Of a stretch of DNA of 64,000 nucleotides, positions 24,889 to 34,441 are shown one piece after another; position 1 is the stretch's first letter, and every line of letters starts with the position of its first letter. The position numbers and the translations under genes were made by a program. Below the pieces are notes generated by a model that worked only from the letters and a program-made list of their open reading frames with translations, did no database searches and had not been told where the DNA came from. Origin of the DNA: Citrobacter portucalensis (lineage in GTDB: Bacteria > Pseudomonadota > Gammaproteobacteria > Enterobacterales > Enterobacteriaceae); contig NZ_MVFY01000012.1 of the NCBI RefSeq assembly GCF_002042885.1, positions 62,001 to 126,000 of the forward strand, written 5' to 3'.

Positions 24889-25841
24889 CATCCGCTTCTG
24901 CATTTCATTTTGAATCACTGGTGTGGGACTGGCCCATTGCCATCTATCTGTTCCTGATAGGTATCTCTGCCGGACTGGTCACGCTGGCGATTCTGCTGCG
25001 TCGCTTCCATCCGGAGGCGGGCGGTTCGGACAGCACGCTGCTGCGCACTACGCTGGTGTTAGGGCCGGGGGCGATTATCCTCGGTCTGTTGATTCTGGTG
25101 TTCCACCTGACGCGGCCATGGACTTTCTGGAAACTGATGTTCCACTACAGCTTCACTTCGGTGATGTCGATGGGAGTCATGCTGTTCCAGTTGTACATGG
25201 TGGTGTTAGTGCTGTGGCTGGCAAAAATCTTTGAAAAAGAAGTGATTGCCCTGCAACAGCGCTGGCTGCCGCGGTTAGGTATCGTTCAGAAAGTATTGAC
25301 GCTGATTGCGCCGTTCCATCGTGCGCTTGAGACGTTAATGCTGGTGCTGGCGGTCCTGCTCGGGGCGTACACCGGCTTTCTTCTGTCGGCGCTGAAATCT
25401 TACCCGTTCCTGAATAACCCGATCCTGCCGGTGCTGTTCCTGTTCTCTGGGATCTCCTCCGGCGCCGCGGTGGCGCTGATCGCCATGGCGTTACGCCATC
25501 GTAGCAACCCGCACAGTACCGAAGCGCACTTTGTGCATCGTATGGAAGTCCCGGTGGTATGGCTGGAGATCTTCCTGCTGGCGGCGTTCTTCGTCGGTCT
25601 GGCGCTGGGCGATGACGGCAAAATGCGCGCGCTGGCGGCGGCACTGGGCGGCGGATTCTGGACCTGGTGGTTCTGGCTTGGCGTGGCTGGGCTTGGGCTG
25701 ATACTGCCGATGCTACTAAAACCCTGGGCCAACCGCAGTTCGACGTTTCATGGCGTGCTGGCAGTGTGCGGCGCCAGCCTGACCGGCGTACTGCTGCTGC
25801 GTTTTTTTATACTCTATGCGGGTCAGCTAACCGTTGCGTAA
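24885..25841 (+). CDS. nrfD: NrfD, quinol-oxidising membrane subunit
   Basis: NrfD/PsrC-family integral membrane protein with eight predicted helices over 318 residues; it contains the quinol site and hands electrons to NrfC. The start ATGACATCCG overlaps the nrfC stop, and the protein begins [25 protein letters not shown], as expected for the family. The TAA stop overlaps the likely ribosome binding site (AAGGTG at 25840-25845) of the following nrfE. Confidence 0.97.
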   Translation: MTSASAFHFESLVWDWPIAIYLFLIGISAGLVTLAILLRRFHPEAGGSDSTLLRTTLVLGPGAIILGLLILVFHLTRPWTFWKLMFHYSFTSVMSMGVMLFQLYMVVLVLWLAKIFEKEVIALQQRWLPRLGIVQKVLTLIAPFHRALETLMLVLAVLLGAYTGFLLSALKSYPFLNNPILPVLFLFSGISSGAAVALIAMALRHRSNPHSTEAHFVHRMEVPVVWLEIFLLAAFFVGLALGDDGKMRALAAALGGGFWTWWFWLGVAGLGLILPMLLKPWANRSSTFHGVLAVCGASLTGVLLLRFFILYAGQLTVA

Positions 25842-25849
25842 GGTGATAT

Positions 25850-28063
25850 CTGGACGTTCTCCTTCCTGAAGCCGGTTTTCTGGCGCTGTTATTAAGCCTT
25901 GGGGTCAACGTGTTGACCCCGCTTGCCGTGCTGGTGGGTGTCCGCCAGCGCTGGCAAGGGGTGATGCGGCTTGCAACGGTGGGCGTGTGGGCGCAATTTA
26001 CCCTGCTACTGCTGGCTTTTGCCATTCTGGTATTCTGCTTTTTGACCAGCGACTTTTCGGTGGTCTACGTTGCTCAGCACAGCTACAGCCTGCTGCCGTG
26101 GGGATTAAAACTGGCGGCGGTGTGGGGCGGTCATGAAGGATCGCTGCTGCTGTGGGTGCTGTTTCTTTCCGGCTGGAGCGCGCTGTTCGCTTTACGCTAT
26201 CGGCGTGATACCGACGCGCTGTTTCCGCTGACGCTCAGCGTCCTCTCAATGATTACGGCCCTGCTGCTACTGTTTGTGGTGGTATGGTCCGATCCGTTTG
26301 TGCGTATCTTCCCGCCAGCCATTGAAGGGCGCGACCTTAACCCGATGCTGCAACATCTCGGGTTAATCCTCCATCCACCTCTGCTGTACCTGGGTTACGG
26401 TGGTTTGATGGTGGCGGCAGGCGTGGCGCTGGCCTCGCTGCTACGTGGTGACTTTAATACGCAGAGCGCCTGGGTGTGCTGGCGCTGGGCGCTGCCCGGC
26501 TGGTGCGCGCTGACGCTGGGGATTATCCTCGGCTCCTGGTGGGCCTACTGCGAGCTGGGCTGGGGCGGCTGGTGGTTCTGGGACCCGGTTGAAAATGCCT
26601 CCTTATTACCCTGGCTTTCCGCCAGCGCGCTGCTGCATAGCCTGTATATCACGCGCCAGCGCGGAATCTTCCGCCACTGGTCGCTGTTGCTGGCGATCGT
26701 CACGCTGATTTTATCGCTGCTAGGGACGCTGATTGTACGTTCCGGTATTCTCGTTTCGGTGCATGCTTTCGCGTTGGATAACGTCCGCGCCGCGCCGCTG
26801 TTTGCGCTGTTTACCGTGTTGAGTCTGGCGTCGCTCGGGCTGTACGCCTGGCGGGGCCAGCAAGTCCGGCAGAATGCGCGTTTTGGCGGTTGGTCACGCG
26901 AGATGCTGATTCTGGTTGCGCTGCTGCTCTTTAGTGCGGTGCTGCTGATTGTGTTGATTGGCACGCTCTACCCGATGATTTACGGGCTGTTCGGCTGGGG
27001 ACGGCTCTCCGTAGGCGCACCGTACTTTAACCGCGCTACGCTGCCCTTTGGCCTGCTGATGCTGCTGGTTATCGTGCTGGCAACGGTCAGAAGCCGCAAC
27101 GTGTCTTTCCGCATCCAGCTTCCGGCACTGCTGGCGCATGCCGGGGTGCTGGTGTTTGCGGCGGGGATCGTCTTTTCCAGCGGTAGCCGTCGGGAGATAA
27201 GCCTGAACCTGAGCCCTGGGCAGCAGGTTGAACTGGCGGGTTACATTTTCCGTTTTGAGCGTCTCGACCTGGAAGCCAAAGGTAACTACACCAGTGAAAA
27301 AGCGCAGATCACGCTGTGGCACAATGAGAAACGTATTGGCAGCCTGCAACCCGAAAGGCGCTTCTATGCCGCGCGACGTCAACAGATGATGGAGCCGGGG
27401 ATCCGCTGGAATCTGATGCATGACTGGTACGCGGTAATGGGTGAAAAAACCGGACCTGACCGCTATGCCATGCGTTTGTACGTGCAGACCGGCGTGCGCT
27501 GGATTTGGGGCGGAGGGCTATTAATGGTCTTTGGCGCGCTGCTGAGCGCATGGCGAGGAAGGAAGCATCCAGAGTTATTGCCTGATGGCGCTGCGCTTAT
27601 CAGGCCTACGAGTGAAAAGCATGGTAGGCCGGATAAGGCGTTCACGCCGCCATCCGGCAAAACGATGTTACTTGTGGCTTTACTGATTTTTCTACCTTTT
27701 ACCACCCATGCCCAGGTTGTGGATACCTGGCACTTTGAAAATCCGCAACAGCAGGAACAAGCGCTGTCCATTGCCAGCCAGCTTCGCTGCCCGCAGTGTC
27801 AAAACCAAAACTTGCTGGAATCCAATGCGCCGGTAGCGGTCAGTATGCGCCATCAGGTTTATAGCATGGTGGCGGAAGGGAAAAGCGAAGCCGAGATCAC
27901 GACATGGATGACCGAGCGTTATGGTGACTTCGTTCGTTATAATCCGCCGCTGAATGAGCAAACGCTGCTGCTGTGGGCGTTACCGTGCCTGTTGTTATTG
28001 CTGGTAGGTGTGGTGGTCTGGCGAGTGAGAAGACGTCAGCATACGGAGGAAGGTGAACAATGA
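25850..28063 (+). CDS. nrfE: NrfE-NrfF fusion: haem lyase for the NrfA CWSCK haem
   Basis: NrfE is a CcmF-family membrane protein which, with NrfF and NrfG, attaches haem to the CWSCK motif of NrfA. The NrfE part has about 14 membrane helices and the haem-handling motif [18 protein letters not shown]. Its usual stop is absent: at 27580 a REP pair is read in frame ([23 protein letters not shown]) straight into NrfF, whose haem-lyase motif [11 protein letters not shown] is intact, so one frame of about 737 codons covers both. The N-terminus is uncertain. Family homology ([17 protein letters not shown], like CcmF MPEIG) extends upstream to 25850, where only a CTG is available, 4 bases after AAGGTG; the first ordinary start is GTG at 25910. 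Independent NrfF translation remains possible. Confidence 0.85.
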   Translation: MDVLLPEAGFLALLLSLGVNVLTPLAVLVGVRQRWQGVMRLATVGVWAQFTLLLLAFAILVFCFLTSDFSVVYVAQHSYSLLPWGLKLAAVWGGHEGSLLLWVLFLSGWSALFALRYRRDTDALFPLTLSVLSMITALLLLFVVVWSDPFVRIFPPAIEGRDLNPMLQHLGLILHPPLLYLGYGGLMVAAGVALASLLRGDFNTQSAWVCWRWALPGWCALTLGIILGSWWAYCELGWGGWWFWDPVENASLLPWLSASALLHSLYITRQRGIFRHWSLLLAIVTLILSLLGTLIVRSGILVSVHAFALDNVRAAPLFALFTVLSLASLGLYAWRGQQVRQNARFGGWSREMLILVALLLFSAVLLIVLIGTLYPMIYGLFGWGRLSVGAPYFNRATLPFGLLMLLVIVLATVRSRNVSFRIQLPALLAHAGVLVFAAGIVFSSGSRREISLNLSPGQQVELAGYIFRFERLDLEAKGNYTSEKAQITLWHNEKRIGSLQPERRFYAARRQQMMEPGIRWNLMHDWYAVMGEKTGPDRYAMRLYVQTGVRWIWGGGLLMVFGALLSAWRGRKHPELLPDGAALIRPTSEKHGRPDKAFTPPSGKTMLLVALLIFLPFTTHAQVVDTWHFENPQQQEQALSIASQLRCPQCQNQNLLESNAPVAVSMRHQVYSMVAEGKSEAEITTWMTERYGDFVRYNPPLNEQTLLLWALPCLLLLLVGVVVWRVRRRQHTEEGEQ
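27580..27660. repeat. REP pair read in frame between nrfE and nrfF
   Basis: GCCTGATGGCGCTGCGCTTA..TCAGGCCTAC, a 17-base linker, then GTAGGCCGGATAAGGCG..CGCCATCCGGC. It sits exactly between the conserved end of NrfE and the signal peptide of NrfF. No stop codon occurs in the frame used, so about 27 codons of REP sequence are translated if the fusion is made. Confidence 0.93.
27665..28063 (+). CDS. nrfF: NrfF, haem lyase subunit (possible independent start)
   Basis: CcmH-like thioredox protein that presents reduced apocytochrome for haem attachment to NrfA. From the ATG at 27665 it is 132 residues, near the 127 of E. coli: signal peptide [16 protein letters not shown], the redox motif [19 protein letters not shown], conserved [25 protein letters not shown] and a C-terminal membrane helix. 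No convincing ribosome binding site precedes this ATG (only REP sequence), so it may be made mainly as the C-terminal part of the NrfE-NrfF frame. The stop overlaps the nrfG start. Confidence 0.7.
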   Translation: MLLVALLIFLPFTTHAQVVDTWHFENPQQQEQALSIASQLRCPQCQNQNLLESNAPVAVSMRHQVYSMVAEGKSEAEITTWMTERYGDFVRYNPPLNEQTLLLWALPCLLLLLVGVVVWRVRRRQHTEEGEQ

Positions 28064-28671
28064 ACCAGTCCGAACCGCTGTTACGCCCAATGCCTGTGAA
28101 GCGGCTGACCGCTGCGGCGGTGCTGATGGTTGTGGCCTGCATTGGAGGCTACTTGTTGACGCCAAAATGGCAGGCGGTTCGTCAGGAGCAGACGAGACTG
28201 GCGGACCCTTTACATGCTTTCTCCGATGAGAATGTTCAGGAAAAACAGTTGCTTTTGCTGCAATCGCAGATTCGCGCTAATCCCCAGGACGGCGTGAAAT
28301 GGGCGCAACTCGGGGAGTACTATCTTTGGCAAAACGCGTATCATAATGCGCTGCTGGCCTACGAGCAGGCGCTGCGTGTCGGCGGTGAAAATGCTGAGAT
28401 CTATTCCGCGATGGCAACGGTATTGTATTACCAGGCCGGACAACATATGACGCCACCCACTCGCGAGATGATTGATAAGGCTCTGGCGCTGGACCCGGCA
28501 GAGGTCACCGCGCTGATGCTGTTAGCCTCAGATGCGTTTATGCAGGCAGACTACGCCCAGGCTATTTCAGTGTGGCAAAAGGTTATGGATTTAAACTCGC
28601 CTAGGGTGAACCGGGCACAGCTCGTTGACTCTATTAATATGGCGAAGTTATTGCAGAATCGGCAAAAATAA
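28060..28671 (+). CDS. nrfG: NrfG, TPR haem-lyase subunit
   Basis: CcmI-like subunit that binds the C-terminus of NrfA and brings it to NrfEF for attachment of the CWSCK haem. The 203 residues (E. coli 198) hold one membrane helix (about 16-35) and periplasmic TPR repeats ([25 protein letters not shown] and following). Its ATG overlaps the nrfF stop (ATGA). Last gene of the operon. Confidence 0.95.
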   Translation: MNQSEPLLRPMPVKRLTAAAVLMVVACIGGYLLTPKWQAVRQEQTRLADPLHAFSDENVQEKQLLLLQSQIRANPQDGVKWAQLGEYYLWQNAYHNALLAYEQALRVGGENAEIYSAMATVLYYQAGQHMTPPTREMIDKALALDPAEVTALMLLASDAFMQADYAQAISVWQKVMDLNSPRVNRAQLVDSINMAKLLQNRQK

Positions 28672-29015
28672 ATTTGTTTTTTTTGTGATTTGTATCATTT
28701 GGCCTGTTTAAAAAACAGGCAAACGAACAAATGGGCGAAAAAAACTCACACCATGACTTCTTCATTTTTGAACATATTAAAATTCTTTTATAACAAAAAG
28801 TTATTCATCAATACCGCGATAAAATTGCATTTTTATGCATAAAATCAGCCAAAAGCCCTGTTCTTAGAGGGTTGCGCGGAATGCCATGCAGATGATAATG
28901 ATAATAAGCGTTAAAAAACTCCATAAACGAACGCAACACAATTCATACCCTTTCAGTATGTACTATTCCCACACACCGCATGTGGAATAGCGCTCCATCG
29001 AGGAAGTCCGTTGTT
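28672..29015. promoter_or_regulatory. nrfG-gltP gap with hairpin and gltP promoter
   Basis: A 344-base AT-rich region. A stem GCCTGTTT (28702-28709) with AAACAGGC (28713-28720) lies shortly after nrfG but without a T run. TGTGA-TTTGTA-TCATT at 28684-28699 resembles a weak CRP site. The rest must hold the gltP promoter; I could not place it with confidence and saw no gene. Confidence 0.5.
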
Positions 29016-30326
29016 ATGAAAAATTTGAAAGTCAGCCTGGCATGGCAGATTCTAATCGCCATGGTGCTGGGCATTCTGCTAGGGAGTTACCTGCATTACC
29101 ATAGTGACAGCCGTGAATGGCTGGTTGTAAACCTGCTGTCACCGGCGGGCGATATCTTTATCCATCTGATCAAAATGATCGTTGTGCCCATTGTCATCTC
29201 TACGCTGGTTGTCGGTATCGCCGGAGTCGGTGATGCAAAACAGCTGGGCCGCATTGGCGCCAAAACTATTCTCTATTTCGAAGTGATCACCACCGTGGCG
29301 ATTATCCTTGGGATCACGCTGGCTAATGTGTTCCAGCCGGGTTCCGGGATTGATATGTCGCAACTGGCGACCGTGGATATTTCGAAATATCAAAGCACGA
29401 CTGCAGAAGTACAGAGCCACGCGCATGGTTTGATGGGGACAATTTTGTCACTGGTGCCGACCAATATCGTCGCCTCGATGGCAAAAGGCGATATGCTGCC
29501 GATTATCTTCTTCTCGGTGCTGTTCGGTTTAGGTTTGTCTTCCCTGCCGGCAACTCACCGCGAACCGCTGGTTACCGTGTTCCGCTCTATTTCCGAAACC
29601 ATGTTTAAAGTGACCCACATGGTTATGCGCTATGCGCCAGTCGGCGTTTTCGCGCTGATTGCCGTTACCGTCGCGAACTTCGGTTTTGCCTCCCTGTGGC
29701 CGCTGGCGAAGCTGGTGCTGTTGGTGCACTTTGCCATCCTGTTCTTCGCGCTGGTGGTGCTGGGGATTGTTGCGCGTATCTGCGGTTTGAGCATCTGGAT
29801 CCTGATCCGCATTCTGAAAGACGAGTTGATTCTGGCTTACTCTACCGCCAGCTCCGAGAGCGTACTGCCGCGTATTATCGAGAAGATGGAAGCCTATGGC
29901 GCACCGGCTTCAATCACCAGCTTTGTGGTGCCGACCGGCTACTCATTCAACCTTGATGGTTCAACGCTGTACCAGAGTATTGCCGCGATCTTTATTGCGC
30001 AGCTGTATGGTATCGACCTGTCGCTGTGGCAGGAAATCGTGCTGGTGTTGACGTTGATGGTGACCTCGAAAGGGATTGCGGGCGTGCCGGGCGTATCATT
30101 CGTGGTGCTGCTGGCAACGCTGGGCAGCGTGGGGATCCCGCTGGAAGGCCTGGCGTTTATTGCCGGTGTTGACCGTATCCTCGACATGGCGCGTACCGCG
30201 CTGAACGTGGTGGGTAACGCACTGGCGGTGCTGGTTATCTCCAAGTGGGAACACAAATTTGACCGCAAAAAAGCGCTGGCCTATGAGCGCGAAGTATTAG
30301 GTAAGTTTGATAAGACCGCCTTGTAG
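29016..30326 (+). CDS. gltP: Glutamate/aspartate:proton symporter GltP
   Basis: DAACS-family inner-membrane carrier importing L-glutamate and L-aspartate with protons. The 436 residues (E. coli 437) carry the family features: AYSTASSESVLPRI (serine-rich re-entrant loop), the PTGYSFNLDGSTLYQ motif and GIAGVPGVSFVVL. I chose the ATG at 29016 (AGGAAG at 29001-29006), 12 codons inside the longest frame, because the protein then begins MKNLKVSLAWQI as in E. coli. Its TAG stop is the first triplet of the following REP (TAGGCCGGAT). Confidence 0.96.
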   Translation: MKNLKVSLAWQILIAMVLGILLGSYLHYHSDSREWLVVNLLSPAGDIFIHLIKMIVVPIVISTLVVGIAGVGDAKQLGRIGAKTILYFEVITTVAIILGITLANVFQPGSGIDMSQLATVDISKYQSTTAEVQSHAHGLMGTILSLVPTNIVASMAKGDMLPIIFFSVLFGLGLSSLPATHREPLVTVFRSISETMFKVTHMVMRYAPVGVFALIAVTVANFGFASLWPLAKLVLLVHFAILFFALVVLGIVARICGLSIWILIRILKDELILAYSTASSESVLPRIIEKMEAYGAPASITSFVVPTGYSFNLDGSTLYQSIAAIFIAQLYGIDLSLWQEIVLVLTLMVTSKGIAGVPGVSFVVLLATLGSVGIPLEGLAFIAGVDRILDMARTALNVVGNALAVLVISKWEHKFDRKKALAYEREVLGKFDKTAL

Positions 30327-30402
30327 GCCGGATAAGGCAACGCCGCCATCCGGCAACCTGCTCCGGGTTGCCTGATGGCGCTACGCTTATCAGGCCTACA
30401 AC
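30324..30402. repeat. REP pair between gltP and yjcO
   Basis: TAGGCCGGATAAGGCAACGC..CGCCATCCGGC followed by GCCTGATGGCGCTACGC..TTATCAGGCCTAC, filling the gap between two convergent genes and supplying the gltP stop codon. Confidence 0.92.
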
Positions 30403-30404
30403 GA

Positions 30405-31088
30405 CTACCCGTTGGTTAACTTATCAAACTCTTCGCAGCCGGTATCGAATCCTTCCGTACAGCTCAGATTCAGCCAGTGCAGTGCCTTCTGTTTATTCTT
30501 CACGATAAAACCCTGCTCACCGTTTAAGAACATCATCCCGGCCCAGTATTCGGAATAGCCGGTGCGGGAAATGGCAGAGCTACGTTTGAAATACCACGTC
30601 GCTTTCTCATCGTCTGCGGGAATACCCACGCCGTTGGCGTAAATCAGCCCAAGCAGCATTTGCGCGTCGACGGCGGAGTCGTTTTCCAGGTCCTCGGAGG
30701 CGTTTTGCAGCAAGGTAATGGCTTTGGGGTAATCGGTGTGTCCAGCCTGAGTATTGACCAGAATACGCGCCAGCGTAATTTCCCCGGTTTTACTGCCTGC
30801 CTGGGTCGCTTTTTCCGCCAGCGTTTTGGCCTGAGGGTAATCCAGACTGACCGGATTGGTAATCTTAATCTGTGCCAGCAATGCGTAAGCATCGGCATCA
30901 CCATTGTCGGCGGCTTTTTGCGCCCAATATTCCGCTTTACCCAAATCGCCTGAGCTAAACCAGGTATCAGCGAGGAAATATTGTGCACGTCGGTCTCCGG
31001 ACTCGGCGGCTTTCAAAAACTGACTACCGGGCTCTTCGGCATGGACAAAGCATGTCATTAACACCATCAAGGCGAAAAGTCGTTTCAT
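30405..31088 (-). CDS. yjcO: YjcO, Sel1-repeat protein
   Basis: A 227-residue exported protein: signal peptide MKRLFALMVLMTCFVHA, then four or five Sel1-like (TPR-type) repeats such as AQYFLADTWFSSGDLGKAEYWAQKAADNGDAD, split by position into about residues 20-220. It matches E. coli YjcO (229 residues) and has no known function; Sel1 repeats mediate protein contacts. A strong terminator of fdhF lies just upstream of its start. Confidence 0.9.
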   Translation of the reverse strand: MKRLFALMVLMTCFVHAEEPGSQFLKAAESGDRRAQYFLADTWFSSGDLGKAEYWAQKAADNGDADAYALLAQIKITNPVSLDYPQAKTLAEKATQAGSKTGEITLARILVNTQAGHTDYPKAITLLQNASEDLENDSAVDAQMLLGLIYANGVGIPADDEKATWYFKRSSAISRTGYSEYWAGMMFLNGEQGFIVKNKQKALHWLNLSCTEGFDTGCEEFDKLTNG

Positions 31089-31140
31089 CTTATATTTAGA
31101 TTTAGTGTAGGGAATGAACAGTATAGAGAGATTATATGCA

Positions 31141-31169
31141 TAAAAAAACGGCCTCCGAATGGAGGCCGT
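31141..31169 (-). terminator. fdhF Rho-independent terminator
   Basis: On the minus strand ACGGCCTCC-ATTC-GGAGGCCGT is followed by seven T residues (31142-31148). It begins 11 bases after the fdhF stop. Confidence 0.93.
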
Positions 31170-31179
31170 CAGGGGAAGC

Positions 31180-33327
31180 TTAACCCATCGCGCTTTCGCG
31201 CAGGCTGGCTTTCAGCTTGGTGTACTCATCAATGACATACTGCTCGGCAGCGCGCTGATCGGCAATGCGTTCAACGTTTACAGCACAGTACTTATACTCC
31301 GGCGTTTTGGTAATCGGGCTTAAGTTCTCGGTTACCAGTTCATTACATGCGCCAATCCACCACTGGTAGGTCATGTAAATCGCGCCTTTGTTTGGACGAT
31401 CGCTGACTGCCGCACGGGTAATGACCCGGCCTTTACGCGAGTTCACCCACACCAGCTCTTCATCCTGGATGCCCAGGCGTTCTGCGTCGGCGGTGTTGAT
31501 CTGGGCATAGCCCGGTTCATCCGCCAGCGCGGCCAACGCCGCACAGTTACCGGTCATCGAACGGCAAGAGTAGTGGCCGACTTCACGCACTGTAGACAGT
31601 ACCATCGGGTACTCCTCAGTGAGTTTGTCGATTGGCGCTACCCAGTCGCAGGTGAAGAACTGCGCCAGGCCGTTCGGGGTGTCGAACTTCTCTTTGAAGA
31701 GATAAGACGTACCCTGGTCGGCTTCTGAGGTGTCGCGGCAAGGCCACTGGATATAACCCAGTTCGCCCATTTTCTCGTAAGTGGCACCGTAGAAATCCGG
31801 GCACAGATGACGCAACTCGTCCCAGATTTCCTGGGTGTTGTTGTAGTGCATCGGGTAGCCCATACGGGTGGCGATTTCACTGATAATCTGCCAGTCCGTT
31901 TTCAGATCCCACTTCGGCTCAACGGCTTTAAAGAAGCGCTGGAAGCCACGGTCAGCTGCGGAGAATACGCCTTCATGCTCACCCCATGACGTAGACGGTA
32001 AAATAACGTCTGCGGCAGCGGCAGTTTTGGTCATGAAGATATCCTGCACGATGACCAGTTCCAGATCCTCAAAGCCTTTGCGCACTGCGGAGAGTTCAGC
32101 ATCGGTTTGTAATGGATCTTCACCCATGATGTACGCCGCGCGTACTTCGCCATGCGCTGCACGGTGCGGCAGTTCGCTGATGCGATAGCCGGTATGAGCA
32201 GGCAGACTTTCCACGCCCCAGGCTTTAGCGAACTTCTCGCGGTTAGCCGGATCTTTCACATACTGATAGCCCGGATAAGTATCCGGCAGCGCGCCCATGT
32301 CACATGCGCCCTGAACGTTGTTCTGCCCACGAACCGGGTTAACGCCCACGCTCGGCTTACCGAGGTTGCCGGTCAGCATTGCGAGGCTGGTCAGTGAACG
32401 CACGGTTTCCACGCCCTGATAGAACTGGGTAACACCCATGCCCCACAGGATGGCCGCGCTTTTCGCCGTGGCATACATACGTGCAGCCTGACGAATATCC
32501 TGCGCGCTAACGCCAGTGATATCTTCGACGGACTCCGGCGTGTAGCCTTCGACGATCTTGCTGTACTCTTCGAATCCTTCCGTACGGGAGGCGACGAACG
32601 CCTGGTCATACAGTTTTTCTTCGATGATGACATGAGCCATAGCGTTGAGCAGCGCGATGTTCGAGCCGTTTTTCAACGCGATGTGCATGTCGGCAATACG
32701 CGCGGTTTCAATTTTGCGCGGATCGCAGACGATGATTTTCGCCCCGTTACGTTTAGCATTAATCACGTGATTCGCCACGATCGGGTGGGAATCCGCCGGG
32801 TTGTACCCGAAGATGAATACTAAATCTGTGTTATCAATTTCATTGATAGCATTACTCATTGCGCCGTTACCGACCGATTGGTGCAGACCTGCAACCGATG
32901 GGCCGTGTCAGACGCGAGCGCAGCAGTCAACGTTATTGGTACCAATAACGGCGCGCGCGAATTTTTGCATTACATAGTTGGTTTCGTTACCTGTACCGCG
33001 AGATGAACCGGTCGTCTGAATAGCGTCCGGGCCGTACTTCGCTTTGATGGCGCTCAGGCGATCGGCGACGTAATTCAGCGCTTCATCCCAGGAAACAGAT
33101 TCCAGTTTGCCGCCACGCTGGCGACGGATCATAGGGGTTTTCAGACGAGGGGTCAGGATCTGGGTATCATTGATAAAATCCCAGCCATAGTAGCCCTTCA
33201 GACACAGGGTACCCTGGTTGGTTTTCCCCTGCGCCGCTTCAGCCCGGACGATTTTGCCGTTATCGACCACCAGGTTGATTTTGCAACCTGATGCGCAATA
33301 TGGGCAAACCGTGACGACTTTTTTCAT
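31180..33327 (-). CDS. fdhF: Formate dehydrogenase H, selenocysteine protein FdhF
   Basis: Molybdopterin (bis-MGD) formate dehydrogenase of the formate hydrogenlyase complex; oxidises formate to CO2 and feeds electrons to hydrogenase 3. The frame is broken only by one UGA at 32908-32910, codon 140, in DCCARV-U-HGPSVAG, exactly the E. coli selenocysteine site with the following catalytic histidine; a SECIS hairpin follows. Read through, the protein has 715 residues, the E. coli length. The N-terminal [4Fe-4S] ligands are C8, C11, C15 and C42. A sigma-54 promoter lies upstream, as expected for the FhlA regulon. Confidence 0.97.
32871..32910 (-). promoter_or_regulatory. SECIS hairpin with UGA selenocysteine codon of fdhF
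   Basis: On the mRNA strand the UGA (32908-32910) is followed at once by GGCCCATCGGTT-GCAGGTCTGC-ACCAATCGGT, which folds as the bacterial SECIS stem with the AGGUCU apical loop recognised by SelB. It is almost identical to the E. coli fdhF element. Confidence 0.93.
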
Positions 33328-33380
33328 CGGTCTCGCTCCAGTTAATCAAATCGCGCATACGCGCTTGTCGTTTTTGTTAT

Positions 33381-33395
33381 GCATCTTTTATGCCA
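33381..33395 (-). promoter_or_regulatory. Sigma-54 promoter of fdhF
   Basis: On the minus strand TGGCATAAAAGATGC has GG and GC elements 12 bases apart, as in -24/-12 promoters, 54-68 bases before the fdhF start. Further up (about 33430-33480) lie TGTCGTCATATTTGACG-like repeats that fit the position of an FhlA upstream activating site. Confidence 0.8.
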
Positions 33396-33615
33396 TGTTT
33401 TTATCAGGGGCATTAGTCGATATTACGGGCGAATTTTGCGCAAAACCCTGACGAAAAACAGGCTGTCGTCATATTTGACGTGACGAATCTCCAATACGTG
33501 ACGCCCCGGCAGTGTGACCGAGGTTATGTTTCCCGCACATCCTTGTGCCTTATCGCTGTCACTCTGTGCAGAATCAATCACACTCATTTAAGTTGGCCAG
33601 AAATGGGGAAAAACA

Positions 33616-34347
33616 ATGAAGCCAGCCATACTGGTTGTGGATGATGACATCGCTGTCTGCACGCTTTTACAGGATGTGCTGAGCGAACACGTCTTTACGG
33701 TGACCGCCTGTCACACCGGGCAGGAGGCGCTGCGCTGCATTGAGACTCAGCCGGATATCGCTCTGGTATTGCTGGACATGATGTTGCCCGATATCAACGG
33801 TCTGATGGTGTTGCAGCAGGTGCAAAAGATGAGACCCGGATTACCGGTGGTGATGCTGACCGGGCTTGGCAGCGAGTCGGATGTGGTTGTTGGGCTGGAA
33901 ATGGGGGCTGACGACTATATCGGTAAGCCGTTCAATGCGCGGGTGCTGGTGGCGCGGGTAAAGGCGGTGCTCAGACGCGTTGGCGTGTTAACGGCAGAAA
34001 GCGGCGGCCCACAGACCACGGGGCTTTCTTTCAATGGCTGGCATCTGGATACCGCCGGTTGCCAGCTGCATAATCCCCAGCAGTTGAAGGTGGAGTTGAC
34101 GCAGGGGGAATACAGCCTGCTGTTGGCGCTGGCCCAAAATGCCCGGCGGGTGCTGAGCCGGGAACAACTGCTGGAGCTGACGCGCAGCGACAGCGTTGAG
34201 GTGTTTGACCGCACTATTGACGTGTTAATCATGCGGCTGCGGCGAAAAATAGAGAACAACCCGCACCAGCCAATGTTGATCAAAACCCTGCGTGGGCTGG
34301 GTTATGTGTTTGCCGCCGACGTGCAGCATCACGATAAGGCGGCGTGA
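33616..34347 (+). CDS. OmpR/PhoB-family response regulator of the sugar island
   Basis: A 243-residue two-component regulator. The receiver domain (1-118) has the acidic pair D9/D10, phospho-acceptor D54 in VLLDMMLPD, T83 in MLTG and K104 in GKPF. A winged-helix DNA-binding domain (about 135-235) ends with DVLIMRLRRKIENNPHQPMLIKTLRGLGYVF. No kinase is adjacent; the nearest is the hybrid kinase at 40771-43035, on the far side of a sugar operon on the other strand, so the pair likely brackets and controls that operon. I do not recognise a named orthologue, and K-12 lacks this gene here. Confidence 0.9.
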   Translation: MKPAILVVDDDIAVCTLLQDVLSEHVFTVTACHTGQEALRCIETQPDIALVLLDMMLPDINGLMVLQQVQKMRPGLPVVMLTGLGSESDVVVGLEMGADDYIGKPFNARVLVARVKAVLRRVGVLTAESGGPQTTGLSFNGWHLDTAGCQLHNPQQLKVELTQGEYSLLLALAQNARRVLSREQLLELTRSDSVEVFDRTIDVLIMRLRRKIENNPHQPMLIKTLRGLGYVFAADVQHHDKAA

Positions 34348-34358
34348 TCGTGCGCAGT

Positions 34359-34441
34359 TGCCGGATGCAGCGTAAACGCCTTATCCGGCCTACAAAAGCG
34401 ATAACAACTCCGTAGGCCTGATAAGCGTAGCGCATCAGGCG
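34359..34441. repeat. REP pair between response regulator and PfkB kinase
   Basis: GCCGGATGCAGCGTAAACGC..CTTATCCGGCCTAC, linker, GTAGGCCTGATAAGCG..GCATCAGGCG, between convergent genes. The kinase frame runs into it and ends on its TGA. Confidence 0.9.

Noticed and set aside
31180-33327. fdhF as two genes or a frameshifted pseudogene
   Set aside because: The only interruption is UGA at codon 140, the known selenocysteine position, followed by a proper SECIS.
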